DNA of 64,000 bases from Idiomarina seosinensis_A (GCF_044797955.1 NZ_CP085211.1:1736001-1800000); one strand, 5' to 3'; positions 43,617 through 56,103 are shown, counted from the first letter of the stretch. Notes: generated by a model not told the origin, from the sequence alone. Numbers and translations: made by a program.

Positions 43617-44954
43617 TTACTCCGTTATCCGTTGATAAATCATGTCTTTTGCCGCCGGCTGCTCTTCACTAATAGTAATGGCTTTAGACACCATAGCAGC
43701 AGCTTGCTGCCAGCCACTTTCATTGTCTGCATGAATGGTCACTAAACACGTATCGGCATGCAGCGGCGAACCTACTTCAATTAAATCCGTCAAACCGACC
43801 GCATAATTAAGCGCATCCGTTGCCATTCGCCGACCCCCGCCCAAAGCTACCACCGCCATGCCAATGGCTCGCGTGTCGATAGCAGTGACAAATCCACTTG
43901 TGGCAAGCCCCGCCTCCTTTACTGTCAGCGGCTTAACCCGCTTTGCTTGTGCTAGATGCTGTTGAGGTTTTTCGAGTAAATCGTCAGGGCCGCCCAGAGT
44001 GCTCACCATTAGTGCAAAACGTTCGGCCGCCTGCCCCGAACTCAGAGCTTTATTAACTAGCCCGAGAGCCTGCTGGCGACTATCGGCCAGTCCACCTAGC
44101 AGCAGCATCTCGGCGGCAAGGGCCTCAGTTACCTGATGCAGCCGTTCTCCCCGATGGGCGCCGGTTAAATAATCGATGGCTAGCTGCACTTCTACCGCAT
44201 TACCTGCAGCAGATGCCAGCGGCTCATTCATGTCGGTTAGTAAGGCCGCCGTCCTGACCCCCACACTATTAGCAACGGAGGTCAGACTTTGAGCGAGTTC
44301 CAGAGCCTGTGCGTATTGCGCCATAAAAGCACCGCTTCCGGTTTTTACGTCCAAAATTAGGCCATCCAGCCCCTCGGCCAATTTTTTAGCCAGAATCGAC
44401 GCAGTGATTAGCGGGATCGATTCAACCGTTGCGGTAATATCGCGGGTCGCATAGAATCGTTGATCTGCCGGCGCAAGCTGTCCCGTCTGGCCGATTATGG
44501 CAACCCCCGCTGTTTTTACCGTGTGCCGGAAAAGCGTGTTATCGGGCGCTGTCTGATAACCCGGAATGGCGTCAAACTTATCCAGGGTTCCGCCCGTATG
44601 CCCCAGCCCACGACCGGAAATCATCGGCACATAGCCGCCACATGCTGCAACAATTGGTCCCAGCATCAGGCTGACAACATCGCCCACTCCCCCTGTTGAA
44701 TGCTTGTCCAGTACCGGACCGCCTAAGTCCATCGATTGCCAGTTAAGTATCTCGCCAGAATCGCGCATAGCCAGTGTTAAAGTTGCTTTTTCTCGCTCTT
44801 CCATACCCTGAAAGTAAATTGCCATCGCCATCGCGGCAATTTGCCCTTCACTGACACTTTGCTCTGTAATACCGCTGACAAATTGCTGTATTTGCTGATC
44901 AGTGAGTGAGTTGCCGTCACGCTTTGCGCGAATGGCTTCTTGTGCAATGAACAT
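43617..44954 (-). CDS. deoA: Thymidine phosphorylase
   Basis: A 445-residue glycosyltransferase-fold enzyme that cleaves thymidine with phosphate. The glycine-rich signature GRGLGHTGGTLDKFDAIPG (about 112-130) and phosphate/substrate residues KHSTGGVGD and KTGSGAFM are present, and the helical N-terminal domain begins MFIAQEAIRAKRDG. It lies seven bases after deoC and six before deoB, so it is co-transcribed. Confidence 0.97.
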   Translation of the reverse strand: MFIAQEAIRAKRDGNSLTDQQIQQFVSGITEQSVSEGQIAAMAMAIYFQGMEEREKATLTLAMRDSGEILNWQSMDLGGPVLDKHSTGGVGDVVSLMLGPIVAACGGYVPMISGRGLGHTGGTLDKFDAIPGYQTAPDNTLFRHTVKTAGVAIIGQTGQLAPADQRFYATRDITATVESIPLITASILAKKLAEGLDGLILDVKTGSGAFMAQYAQALELAQSLTSVANSVGVRTAALLTDMNEPLASAAGNAVEVQLAIDYLTGAHRGERLHQVTEALAAEMLLLGGLADSRQQALGLVNKALSSGQAAERFALMVSTLGGPDDLLEKPQQHLAQAKRVKPLTVKEAGLATSGFVTAIDTRAIGMAVVALGGGRRMATDALNYAVGLTDLIEVGSPLHADTCLVTIHADNESGWQQAAAMVSKAITISEEQPAAKDMIYQRITE

Positions 44955-44961
44955 AGTCGCT

Positions 44962-45693
44962 CTACTCGCTAAGTTGCTGCTTTAAATCATCCACCAAGCT
45001 ACTGGCGCCAATACGAAAGTGGCTGGCTTTTACCCAGTCAGCACCTAATAGGCGGGTAGCTATAGCAACGTACTGTTGCGCTTGGTCCAGAGTTTTAATG
45101 CCGCCCGCGGCCTTAAAACCGCAGGACGACCCCGATTCTTTAATGGTTTGCAACATAACCTCAGCAGCTTGCAGTGTTGCATTAACCTTCACCTTGCCGG
45201 TCGAGGTTTTAATAAAGTCTGCCCCTTCGGTTATTGCAATCTCACTGGCGCGCCGAATTAAGTCACTGTGCATTAGTTGGCCGGACTCGATAATAACTTT
45301 TAATTTTGCCCGGCCTTCACACACTTGCTTTACCTGTTTAACTAATTCAGCCGGCTTTTTTTCGTCTTCCTGAAGCAGGTTTTGATAGGGTAATACAACA
45401 TCTATTTCATCAGCGCCAACCGCTAATGCCCGCTCAGTTTCGGCCACGGCGCGGGCAACATCTGCGTGTCCTTCGGGAAAATTAGTGACGGTAGCAACTG
45501 GTATCTGCAGGTCGCGCTTAGCTAGTTCCTGCTGGGTTTTAAACACCCACTCAGGAAAAACACAAAGGGCAGCAACAGTGTTTTTACCAATACTGGCCTT
45601 TTCACACAGCTGGCTTATATCCGCCCCACTGTCATTATTATTTAAGGTGGTTAAGTCCACCAGCGATAAAATCTGCTCAGCTTGTTCGCGCAT
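44962..45693 (-). CDS. deoC: Deoxyribose-phosphate aldolase
   Basis: A 243-residue class I aldolase splitting deoxyribose 5-phosphate to glyceraldehyde 3-phosphate and acetaldehyde. The Schiff-base Lys is in GADFIKTSTGK (about 159-169), the second active Lys in GFKAAGGIK, and the proton-relay Asp in GADEIDVVLP. First of the deoCAB block, 18 bases after the rimI stop on the same strand. No CytR/DeoR operator was recognised in the short gap, so transcription may come from further upstream. Confidence 0.97.
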   Translation of the reverse strand: MREQAEQILSLVDLTTLNNNDSGADISQLCEKASIGKNTVAALCVFPEWVFKTQQELAKRDLQIPVATVTNFPEGHADVARAVAETERALAVGADEIDVVLPYQNLLQEDEKKPAELVKQVKQVCEGRAKLKVIIESGQLMHSDLIRRASEIAITEGADFIKTSTGKVKVNATLQAAEVMLQTIKESGSSCGFKAAGGIKTLDQAQQYVAIATRLLGADWVKASHFRIGASSLVDDLKQQLSE

Positions 45694-45711
45694 TATCTTT
45701 TACTTCCTAAT

Positions 45712-46179
45712 TTAAGGTGTTGTAGCCGGCGTCCAGCGCATAACCAGCCCATCTTCAAAACTATCCTGCAGACGGTAATAATGAGGACGCCGGCCCACTG
45801 TCTCAAAGCCGCTATGATGATACAAGTTTAACGCCTTTTGATTACTCACTCGAACTTCTAAAAAAACAGTGAGTAGCCTGGCCTCGGCATAAGCTAAGAT
45901 GTCCTTGATTAAAACGGCACCAATGCCCTGCCCCTGGTAACGGGGGCTGACAGCAATATTATGAAGAGTGAGTTCATCGGCTACTTGTTGGCAAACAGTG
46001 AAGCCAACGGGTTGAGACCCAATACGAGCTTCACACCAACGATAGCCGGGGCCTTTGCTTTGTAAAAATACCTCAGCAGACCAGGGACGGGTGTGAGCCG
46101 CACATTCGATTTGGTATAAGTTCCTGCTGGGCGCAGCCAAATTAATAAGGCTTACAGGTGTTTGCTGAGTTGCAGCCAA
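45712..46179 (-). CDS. rimI: Ribosomal protein S18 alanine N-acetyltransferase
   Basis: A 155-residue GNAT acetyltransferase. The acetyl-CoA loop is RYQGQGIGAVLIKDIL (about 79-94), followed by EVRVSNQKALNLYHHSGF and RPHYYR, the usual RimI C-terminal pattern; PWSAEVF near the N-terminus is also characteristic. It acetylates the N-terminal Ala of S18. It overlaps the holD frame by 28 bases; the same pair overlaps in E. coli. deoC follows after 18 bases. Confidence 0.92.
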   Translation of the reverse strand: MAATQQTPVSLINLAAPSRNLYQIECAAHTRPWSAEVFLQSKGPGYRWCEARIGSQPVGFTVCQQVADELTLHNIAVSPRYQGQGIGAVLIKDILAYAEARLLTVFLEVRVSNQKALNLYHHSGFETVGRRPHYYRLQDSFEDGLVMRWTPATTP

Positions 46180-46496
46180 AATGATTGTTTCCCTGCGGCG
46201 CTCAACATTTGCTGTTGAAGCTGGGCAAAGTCATAGCTGTCAACCGGATCTGTTGCCGGCTTAATAGCAACGGGTCTTGTTTCAAGCAGTGTGCAACAGT
46301 CCTGTAACCACTGTGGTAACTGTACCGGTAATGGTTTAGCAGCACTGATCAACAAGGGTCCCAGTCGATAACAGTAGTGTTCAGGTTTAGCCGAGGGTAT
46401 CCCCTGGTGGTCCTGTTCGCAGCTGCGCAGCTGATAGAGAGGAACATTCATTGCCTGTAAAACAGTGATTTGCTGTTTGTGCCAATGTTTCTGCAT
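46152..46496 (-). CDS. holD: DNA polymerase III psi subunit
   Basis: A 114-residue protein. The N-terminal QKHWHKQQITVLQAMNVPLYQLR aligns in pattern with E. coli HolD (W-x-L-Q-x-LGITQWSLR), which forms the helix that binds tau/gamma. The rest diverges strongly, as is usual for HolD. Psi links clamp loader and chi-SSB. Support comes mainly from position: holD-rimI is a conserved pair, overlapping by 28 bases here. The symbol is a reasonable but not certain call. Confidence 0.7.
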   Translation of the reverse strand: MQKHWHKQQITVLQAMNVPLYQLRSCEQDHQGIPSAKPEHYCYRLGPLLISAAKPLPVQLPQWLQDCCTLLETRPVAIKPATDPVDSYDFAQLQQQMLSAAGKQSFWLQLSKHL

Positions 46497-46599
46497 CTTT
46501 TGCCATGGTAATTTGTTAACTGGGACGTTAGTGACTAGTGTACTTAATAGTGCAGTGGTATTCCAGCAAAGTGATGGCCAATCAAGGGAAGCTAAGACT

Positions 46600-46675
46600 T
46601 GGCAGGGGCGGAGGGATTCGAACCCCCAACCGTCGGTTTTGGAGACCGCTGTTCTGCCGTTGGAACTACGCCCCT
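46600..46675 (-). tRNA. trpT: tRNA-Trp (CCA anticodon)
   Basis: A 76-nt cloverleaf on the minus strand with CCA encoded. The acceptor is AGGGGCG / CGCCCCT with G73. The anticodon arm CGGTCTCCAAAACCG gives anticodon CCA; the T arm is TTGGGGGTTCGAATCCCTCC. A sigma70 promoter lies just upstream. holD starts 104 bases downstream on the same strand. Confidence 0.97.
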
Positions 46676-46690
46676 AAGTCTTGTTTTGGG

Positions 46691-46718
46691 ATTATACTTA
46701 GCTTGACCCGGCAAGCAA
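46691..46718 (-). promoter_or_regulatory. Promoter of tRNA-Trp
   Basis: On the minus strand TTGCTT (46718-46713), a 16-base spacer and a consensus TATAAT (46696-46691). The start would be about 10 bases before the mature 5' end. The transcript may continue into holD-rimI-deoCAB, since no terminator is seen between tRNA and holD. Confidence 0.7.
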
Positions 46719-46841
46719 GTAGAAACTGCCGGAAAGGTGTTTAACTGAAGATAAAATGAGCAGTTTGCACAGGCGGTATAATTTTACTTTACTATGACAG
46801 CCATGCGATTATAAAAGGCAGCATCCGGAGCAGTTTAGCGA

Positions 46842-48602
46842 ATGATTATATTGCGGAAATTACCTGTTACTCAGCTTTTATATTGTGTTTTATGTATCGC
46901 TCTATGGTTTCCTGTAACCGCCAGCAGTCAGCAAGTTAAGGTGCAGATAAAAGGCGTCGAAGGAAACCGTCTGGACAACGTGAAAAGTTACTTACAAATA
47001 GCAAATATGGATTCCGCCCGTTCTTACCGGCCTTATCAAATCCGTTATTTACACCGACAGGCCGCTAAAGAAATAAAGCTGGCACTACAACCATTTGGCT
47101 ATTATCAAACTGAAGTCAGCTCATCTCTCAAACAAGAAAGTGATTCGACCTGGCAGGCGACTTACAATATCAGTTTAAATGATCCTGTTATTATCGACGA
47201 AAACCAATGGGTCATTGATGGCGATGCCGAAACTGATGAACAACTCACAGCAGTGATTAAGAAAGGACAGGTAAAAACCGGTCGGGTTTTTCATCACGGC
47301 GAATACGAAAAACAAAAATCGGCACTTTTAAGCCGCGCAATCCAGAGAGGCTATCATCAGGCCGACTTTAAGCGCACACAAGTTATTGTCGATAAGGAAC
47401 AGAATAGTGCTGCGGTGCAGGTTGTCCTGAACAGTGGTCCCCGCTACTATTTTGGTGAACTGGATATCAGCTCCAGTCATCTGCAAGATGATTTAATCAG
47501 ACGTTATGCCCGTTTTGATGTTGGTGAGCCTTACATGACCAGCGAACTCAGTAAATTCCAGGTCGATTTAAGCAACAGCGATTATTTTTCGGAAGTACAA
47601 ATTGTCAGTGACTGGAAAAATGCTAATGCCAACAATCAAGTTCCGGTCAGGGTAGAAACCTCAGCGAATAAAAAGACACACTATCGTTTTGGTGCTGGCT
47701 ATGGCACCGATACCGGGGTTCGGTTAACGGCGGGCCTGGACCGACGTTGGGTAAACAATCGCGGCCACCAGTTCCGCTCGGCGGTGCAGTTAGCACAGTA
47801 CGAGAGCCGGGCTACTGCGATTTACCATATCCCGGGTGAAAAACCGCAAATGGATTATCACCAACTGCGAACGGAAATTGGTAATAAAGACAATGAAAGC
47901 GTTAATTCTCAAGTCTATCGCGTAGCCGCATTAGATGTTTTCACCTATGACCGGTGGCAACGGGAGTATGATCTCAGCTGGTTCCACGAAGATTTTACCG
48001 TCGGCATACAAAATGACCGTTCGGAGTTTTTAGTACCCGGCGTCAAATGGCGCTACCTTAGTTCTGATCAGCGCATTAATGTCGTTAATGGCTGGCGCAT
48101 CAGTTTCGGTTTGCGGGCGGCAGCCGGGGGCCTGTTGTCGGACGCCGATATGGTGCAGGGCAATATCAAGTTTAAATCTGTATGGACGTTAAGCGAGCGG
48201 TGGCGGTTATTAAGCCGCGCAGAAGCTGGCGCGACCTACATTGATAATTTTTACCGTTTACCGCCGTCATTAAGGTTTTTTGCGGGGGGCGACAACAGCG
48301 TGCGGGGATACGCTTATGAGCAGCTTGGCCCTGAGGATCCGAGTCAGGCAGTTATCGGCGGCCGGTATCTGGCCGTGGCCAGTGCCGAGTTCGATTATAG
48401 GATTGCGGATAGCTGGCGGCTTGCGGTTTTTTCAGACATTGGCAATACCATGATCGAGCCGAACCAGGATCTCAAACAAAGTATAGGCTTTGGTCTGCGT
48501 TGGTTATCTCCTGTGGGTGCGATTAGGCTGGACTTAGCTCAGGCCATCGATGAGCCGGGTAATCCATGGCGGCTGCATTTTACCCTGGGGCCTGACCTAT
48601 GA
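46842..48602 (+). CDS. tamA: Translocation and assembly module subunit TamA
   Basis: An outer-membrane Omp85-family protein of 586 residues. A signal peptide ends near TASS-QQVKV. POTRA domains (about 30-265) precede a 16-strand beta-barrel from about residue 275 (THYRFGAGYGTDTGVRLTAG). The barrel contains the Omp85 VRGY/VRGF motif in GGDNSVRGYAYEQLGP, and the final strand is IRLDLAQAIDEPGNPWRLHFTLG. With TamB it helps assemble or lipid-supply the outer membrane. tamB begins four bases before the tamA stop. Confidence 0.95.
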   Translation: MIILRKLPVTQLLYCVLCIALWFPVTASSQQVKVQIKGVEGNRLDNVKSYLQIANMDSARSYRPYQIRYLHRQAAKEIKLALQPFGYYQTEVSSSLKQESDSTWQATYNISLNDPVIIDENQWVIDGDAETDEQLTAVIKKGQVKTGRVFHHGEYEKQKSALLSRAIQRGYHQADFKRTQVIVDKEQNSAAVQVVLNSGPRYYFGELDISSSHLQDDLIRRYARFDVGEPYMTSELSKFQVDLSNSDYFSEVQIVSDWKNANANNQVPVRVETSANKKTHYRFGAGYGTDTGVRLTAGLDRRWVNNRGHQFRSAVQLAQYESRATAIYHIPGEKPQMDYHQLRTEIGNKDNESVNSQVYRVAALDVFTYDRWQREYDLSWFHEDFTVGIQNDRSEFLVPGVKWRYLSSDQRINVVNGWRISFGLRAAAGGLLSDADMVQGNIKFKSVWTLSERWRLLSRAEAGATYIDNFYRLPPSLRFFAGGDNSVRGYAYEQLGPEDPSQAVIGGRYLAVASAEFDYRIADSWRLAVFSDIGNTMIEPNQDLKQSIGFGLRWLSPVGAIRLDLAQAIDEPGNPWRLHFTLGPDL

Positions 48603-51600
48603 GCATCTATAAACGCTTATCTTATGGGGTACTAAGCCTGGCGGTGCTGGTCTTTATCATTTTACCGGCTGTCTTGTTGAGTCTGCTGAGTACCCATACT
48701 GGTAGTCAGTGGCTACTTAATCTGGGTAAGCCACTGGTTGCCGAATCAATACAGTTTGAAGGATTTGAGGGTCGCCTGCTCGATCAATTTTCAGTGCGCA
48801 ACGTAACAATTGATACTGGCCCCTTCGCTGCTCAGCTTTCCTCAGCCAGCTTAACCTGGTCACCGCGTAAGTTGTTCGCAGGCAACCTGGTGATTAATGA
48901 CTTGGTTCTCGGCTCAGGCGAATTTCGCCTTCGCGCCGCTGACAGCAACGATCAGTCAGCTGCGTCGTCAAGCGACTTAAGCTCTGTCGCAATCCAGTTA
49001 CCTCTAGCCGTAGAGCTTCAGCACTTTTCAGCACAACCTAGCTGGGTTTTCATTAATGATGCCCCTGAACAAAAGCTTGCCTTAACTGCCGCAGCATCCT
49101 TATCCGCTGCAGGTGATCTTAAGGTTGAGCAGTTAGTTGTCGAACATCAGTACACAACCCTCGATTTAACAGCTGACGCTAAGCTAGCGTATCCTTTTAG
49201 TTACCAACTTGAGCTGCTTGCCAGACTTCACTCTCCGGACTATCCAAAAGCGGCATTGCGGTTGGCATCAAGCGGTGACTTAGAAGAGTTGAGCGGATCT
49301 TTACAGGGGCAGGATAATTTAGCCGTTAATACTGAATTCAGCGTTGTAGCCCCTTTATCGAGCCTTAGTTGGAAAGCCGACGTAAGCCTATCGCAACTGC
49401 AGCCTTCAGCATGGATAAACGCACTTACCCCTATTTCTGTGGATGAATCTTTAACCATTGACGGCGTAGCAACTTTTAGTGGCGATAAAAATACCTCACT
49501 GACAGCCACCCCCGACCTGACCGTAAAAGACAGTCGTCAGGCAGCTAATGTTACCGGGAAATTTACACTCAATAAGGATAAACTAGAAATAAAACAACTG
49601 ACTGGCCAGCTCGAGGGCTTATTCGACGGTGTTTTGACACTTAATGGCAGGGTTGGCTTGGGCAAGCCGGTGACTATGGATCTGCAGCTGCAGAGCGACG
49701 AAATAGCTTATCAGGAAACCCGAAATTCTGGTCAAATAGATGTCAAAGGAGCCATTAATCAATTAAACCTTGATACCCGAATCTCCACTCAGTTTCCTAA
49801 TCAGCACCGGGCTGAGTTACTCGCCGCGGCGCAATTAACGGCTTCAGAGCTGAATATTACGAACTTTCAGCTCAGTGACTCACAGTTTGATGGCAAAGTT
49901 AAAGGCGACGCCAAAATAAGCTGGAATGACGGCATCAAACTGCACTCCTCAATCGAAGGAGAGCTTTTTGAAAAGCCAGTTTCATTAGTCACAGACCTCA
50001 GTTATCAGCAGCCCTATATTGAAGTTGATCAGTTTAACTTCGCCTGGCAGGGCATTACCGCAACGGCTCAGGGCATGATGGCCCCGGGCCGTCAGCTTCG
50101 CATTAATGCAGAAATACCTGACTTGCAGAACTTACCACTACTGCCCATAGATGCAGCAGGTGCACTCTCGGTCAGTGCTACCGCAGAGGGCGATCTTCAA
50201 TCGCCCTGGGCCGAGGTACAGATCAACAGTCAAAGGTTAAGCCTGCAGGACCAGCTGATCAGCGATCTAAACCTGCTGCTAAGCGGTAATCTCGCTCAAC
50301 AGTCACTTAGCTTACAGGGCATTATAGCCAACACTGACGTTGATCTTGGGTTAACAAGCCAGTTAAGCCAGAATGCCGTTAAATTGATAATCGAGCAGCT
50401 GACATTGGCTCCTGAAGAACTGGAGCAATTTGCGTTAACCAAGAAGGCCACTATCAACTATCAGTGGCAGGACGCTAATCTACAAATTGATGACTTCTGC
50501 GTGCTCCAGCAATCCGTTGGCGAACCTGTCTGCCTAAAAACCAATAAGCTTGAAACAAAGAATTCCGAGGTTTCCTTACAGTTAACCGCCTATAAACAGC
50601 CGCTCTCGATTATTAATTATTTTACACCTACGGCTCGGGTCAGAACTGAGGGCGATCTTGATGTTGATGTCAGTTCTGTTGTTAACCTGCGCTCTTTTAC
50701 ACCAAAGTCAGTGACAGCCAGGTTACAGTCTGACAATTTGATGCTAACCGGAATGGAAGATTCTATCCTGGTAGATAATCTACTAGTTGAAATAATGCCT
50801 GACGGCGATGTTACCTCTCTCAGTCTAATGGCGGTAGCTGAAGAAGCTGACCTGCAGGTTGATGGCAAGCTCAGTCTTTCAGAACTAACCAGCAGCGGTG
50901 AACTCGGTGGTTCTGTCCAGGCGTCCCTGGCCGATATTGGCATTATCGAAATTTTAGTAGCGCCGATCGGGGCAGCTAAAGGGCAGCTAAATGCTGATAT
51001 TACTATCGGTGGTCAGTTGTTGAGTCCAACAGTAATGCCCCATCTTACTGCTGACATAGAGGAATTACTGATTAATCCCACCGGCACCCTGGTAACCGAC
51101 ACCCAGCTTTCGCTGCAACCTTCTGCTGAGGGGCGTGCTCAATATCAGTTGCAAGGTTCAGGTTCAGTCGGCGATGGGCAATTCAGCCTCCGGGGTAAAA
51201 CCGATACCAGCGAGCAAAGCTTTAGTCTGCAGTTAAACGGTCAACAGTTACGGTTGCTGGACACCCCGCAACTCAGTGTTTACATTAGCCCGGATATGCA
51301 GGTTAATTTTGCCGAACGCCACTTGTCCATTAGTGGCGACATTGCTATCCCACAGGCACTCATTACACCGCTGCGTTTGTCAGGCGAAACCAGCCCGTCA
51401 GCAGATGTTGTTATTAAACAGCAGAAAACCGAACCATCAGAAACGGGGATAACGTCCAGCACCAACGTTACCGTAACTCTGGGCGACAAAGTAAGGGTTT
51501 CGGCCTATGGTTTTGAGGGTGAGCTTACCGGAGGCATGAGTGTTTCTCAAAGTAGTGAGTCCATTGCCCGGGCCACAGGCAAGGTTGGCGTTAAAGCCGG

Positions 51601-52174
51601 GACTTACGAGATTTATGGCCAGGAGTTAACCATCGATACCGGCCAGTTGATATACAACGGTGGCCCTGTCGATAACCCGGGCCTTAATTTACAGGTTGTT
51701 CGCGATTTACCGGATTCTGGCAACACGCCTGAGCAGGTAGGCGCTCAAGTGCGCGGAACGTTGCGCAATCCCGAACTGAACTTATTTTCAGACCCAGCCA
51801 TGCCTGATGCGTCGGTTCTTTCTTATTTACTTTTTGGACGTCCACCCAACTCGGACTCCGAGTCAAGCAATCTTGAACTTCAGGCCGCTTTATTGCTGAC
51901 AGGAAATATTACCGATTCGTTTACCGAGAATTTAAAGAATACGTTTGGATTTGACGAGGTTGCACTGGAGTCAGAAACCGAAAATGTTAATGACACCTCG
52001 CTATATTTAGGCAAGTATCTGACGCCAAAACTTTATATTAAATACGGTATAGGGCTTATCGAGTCGACATCGTCGTTTTTCCTGCGTTACCAGTTGACGG
52101 ATCACCTGTGGATAGAGTCAACTTCATCGGCGGAAAGCCAGAGCGGCGATTTAATGTACAGCATTGAAAAGTAA
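48599..52174 (+). CDS. tamB: Translocation and assembly module subunit TamB
   Basis: A 1191-residue envelope-spanning protein (E. coli 1259). An N-terminal membrane anchor (residues about 5-32, LAVLVFIILPAVLLSLLS) leads into a long periplasmic beta-rich AsmA-like groove. It ends in the DUF490 domain (about 850-1191), with SVLSYLLFGRPPNS near residue 1078 and a C-terminal amphipathic segment that contacts TamA. It bridges the periplasm and is linked to phospholipid transport and outer-membrane protein assembly. Coupled to tamA by a four-base overlap; convergent with cdd. Confidence 0.95.
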   Translation: MSIYKRLSYGVLSLAVLVFIILPAVLLSLLSTHTGSQWLLNLGKPLVAESIQFEGFEGRLLDQFSVRNVTIDTGPFAAQLSSASLTWSPRKLFAGNLVINDLVLGSGEFRLRAADSNDQSAASSSDLSSVAIQLPLAVELQHFSAQPSWVFINDAPEQKLALTAAASLSAAGDLKVEQLVVEHQYTTLDLTADAKLAYPFSYQLELLARLHSPDYPKAALRLASSGDLEELSGSLQGQDNLAVNTEFSVVAPLSSLSWKADVSLSQLQPSAWINALTPISVDESLTIDGVATFSGDKNTSLTATPDLTVKDSRQAANVTGKFTLNKDKLEIKQLTGQLEGLFDGVLTLNGRVGLGKPVTMDLQLQSDEIAYQETRNSGQIDVKGAINQLNLDTRISTQFPNQHRAELLAAAQLTASELNITNFQLSDSQFDGKVKGDAKISWNDGIKLHSSIEGELFEKPVSLVTDLSYQQPYIEVDQFNFAWQGITATAQGMMAPGRQLRINAEIPDLQNLPLLPIDAAGALSVSATAEGDLQSPWAEVQINSQRLSLQDQLISDLNLLLSGNLAQQSLSLQGIIANTDVDLGLTSQLSQNAVKLIIEQLTLAPEELEQFALTKKATINYQWQDANLQIDDFCVLQQSVGEPVCLKTNKLETKNSEVSLQLTAYKQPLSIINYFTPTARVRTEGDLDVDVSSVVNLRSFTPKSVTARLQSDNLMLTGMEDSILVDNLLVEIMPDGDVTSLSLMAVAEEADLQVDGKLSLSELTSSGELGGSVQASLADIGIIEILVAPIGAAKGQLNADITIGGQLLSPTVMPHLTADIEELLINPTGTLVTDTQLSLQPSAEGRAQYQLQGSGSVGDGQFSLRGKTDTSEQSFSLQLNGQQLRLLDTPQLSVYISPDMQVNFAERHLSISGDIAIPQALITPLRLSGETSPSADVVIKQQKTEPSETGITSSTNVTVTLGDKVRVSAYGFEGELTGGMSVSQSSESIARATGKVGVKAGTYEIYGQELTIDTGQLIYNGGPVDNPGLNLQVVRDLPDSGNTPEQVGAQVRGTLRNPELNLFSDPAMPDASVLSYLLFGRPPNSDSESSNLELQAALLLTGNITDSFTENLKNTFGFDEVALESETENVNDTSLYLGKYLTPKLYIKYGIGLIESTSSFFLRYQLTDHLWIESTSSAESQSGDLMYSIEK

Positions 52175-52184
52175 AGCGACTAAA

Positions 52185-52586
52185 CTAAAATGAAAATCCG
52201 TCTGGCAGTAGCTGGCTTACCGTCCATTGTTTCATGCCCTGTTCGGAGAATGACATAAAGGTCGTGTCGCCTTGCAGGAATTCGGCCATCACCTGGCGAC
52301 AGGCGCCACAAGGCGAATGAATTTCTTTTGTTGGCGTATAGATAACCACCGTATCCACGGATTTAACATCAACACCTTCAGCAATAGCGCGGAAAATTGC
52401 CGTGCGCTCAGCACAATTCGACAGCCCGTAAGATACATTTTCAACGTTACATCCGCTAATTAATGTACCATCGTGGGTCTTTATTACTGCGCCAACTGAG
52501 AACTGGCTATAAGGCGCGTAAGCCCGCCGTGCAGCCTCTTTGGCCATTAATTTTAGATGCTCTACTTCAGTGCTCATAATTTTCAT
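52185..52586 (-). CDS. cdd: Cytidine deaminase (short, tetrameric type)
   Basis: A 133-residue zinc enzyme deaminating cytidine and deoxycytidine. Three zinc Cys and the catalytic Glu are seen in SNCAERTAIF and HSPCGACRQVMAEF. The short length and three-Cys site are of the tetrameric type (B. subtilis-like), not the 294-residue dimer of E. coli. Two starts are possible, 52586 and 52577, neither with a strong ribosome-binding site. It lies downstream of the rRNA operon terminator on the same strand. Confidence 0.93.
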   Translation of the reverse strand: MKIMSTEVEHLKLMAKEAARRAYAPYSQFSVGAVIKTHDGTLISGCNVENVSYGLSNCAERTAIFRAIAEGVDVKSVDTVVIYTPTKEIHSPCGACRQVMAEFLQGDTTFMSFSEQGMKQWTVSQLLPDGFSF

Positions 52587-52672
52587 TCGGCTAAACCAAC
52601 AAGTGGGCGATCATAACACGAAATACCGAGATATGAAGGGATTACGAGGAGTGTATTCCGGTCGTGGGTAAG

Positions 52673-52688
52673 CGTCGGTTTACCGACG
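52673..52688. repeat. Palindrome CGTCGG-TTTA-CCGACG
   Basis: A perfect six-base palindrome with a four-base loop just beyond the rRNA terminator. It resembles the palindromes in the 16S-23S spacer and may be a REP-like element or a second hairpin of the terminator region. Confidence 0.45.
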
Positions 52689-52693
52689 GGCAT

Positions 52694-52722
52694 AAAAAAA
52701 CCCCGGCCAAACGGCCGGGGTT
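52694..52722 (-). terminator. Terminator of the rRNA operon
   Basis: Minus-strand stem AACCCCGGCC / GGCCGGGGTT (52722-52713 and 52708-52699) with a four-base loop, followed by seven T (52700-52694). A strong rho-independent signal 11 bases after 5S rRNA. Confidence 0.93.
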
Positions 52723-52732
52723 GTTTATTTGA

Positions 52733-52851
52733 AGTCTGGCGGTGTCCTACTCTCACATGGGGAGACCCCACACTACCATCGGCGCTGGTATGTTTCACTA
52801 CTGGGTTCGGAATGGAGCCAGGTGGTGCCATACCGCTATGGCCGCCAGACA
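52733..52851 (-). rRNA. rrf: 5S ribosomal RNA
   Basis: About 119 nt. Ends TGTCTGGCGG and CCGCCAGAC pair. The interior CCATTCCGAACCCAGTAGTG and GCGCCGATGGTAGTGTGGGG are characteristic of 5S. Last gene of the rrn operon, directly before the terminator. Confidence 0.97.
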
Positions 52852-52973
52852 AAAACTGTCACAACATAAAAATCTGATTGTACATGCCACTCAATTTGTC
52901 GCGTCTTACGCAACCTATGTCTTTGCAGAGCGTTCAAACTTGTCTCAACAATTACAAACACCTTGGGTGTTGT

Positions 52974-55858
<2,885 letters not shown>

Positions 55859-56015
55859 ATACAACCCCAAAGTGTCTGCTTGCGCTTAACTTCAGTGCTG
55901 TAATGCAACTAAGATTGTTTGTTCTTTGCTGTACACAAGTTCGATACGCCTCTACCTTACACATAGGTTCAAATAGAGTGGCATTTCTTACTTTTTTACA
56001 ATCAGCTTTTCATGT

Positions 56016-56027
56016 TGTTAAAGAGCG
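56016..56027 (-). promoter_or_regulatory. boxA antitermination element in the 16S-23S spacer
   Basis: On the minus strand CGCTCTTTAACA, matching the boxA consensus TGCTCTTTAACA at all but the first base. It occurs about 157 bases before 23S and binds NusB/NusE for antitermination. Confidence 0.85.
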
Positions 56028-56085
56028 CGTAACACAAGGTTACCGGTAAATAGCCTGTCCAGGCTGTTTAACGCTAACATCGCTT

Positions 56086-56103
56086 CCTGCGTCAGGACGC
56101 AGG
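56086..56103. repeat. Palindrome in rRNA spacer (CCTGCGT-CAGG-ACGCAGG)
   Basis: A perfect seven-base inverted repeat with loop CAGG, flanked by CTAC. Its core GCGTCAGGACGC is repeated at 56421-56438, so the two are copies of one element with compensating stem changes. Confidence 0.75.
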
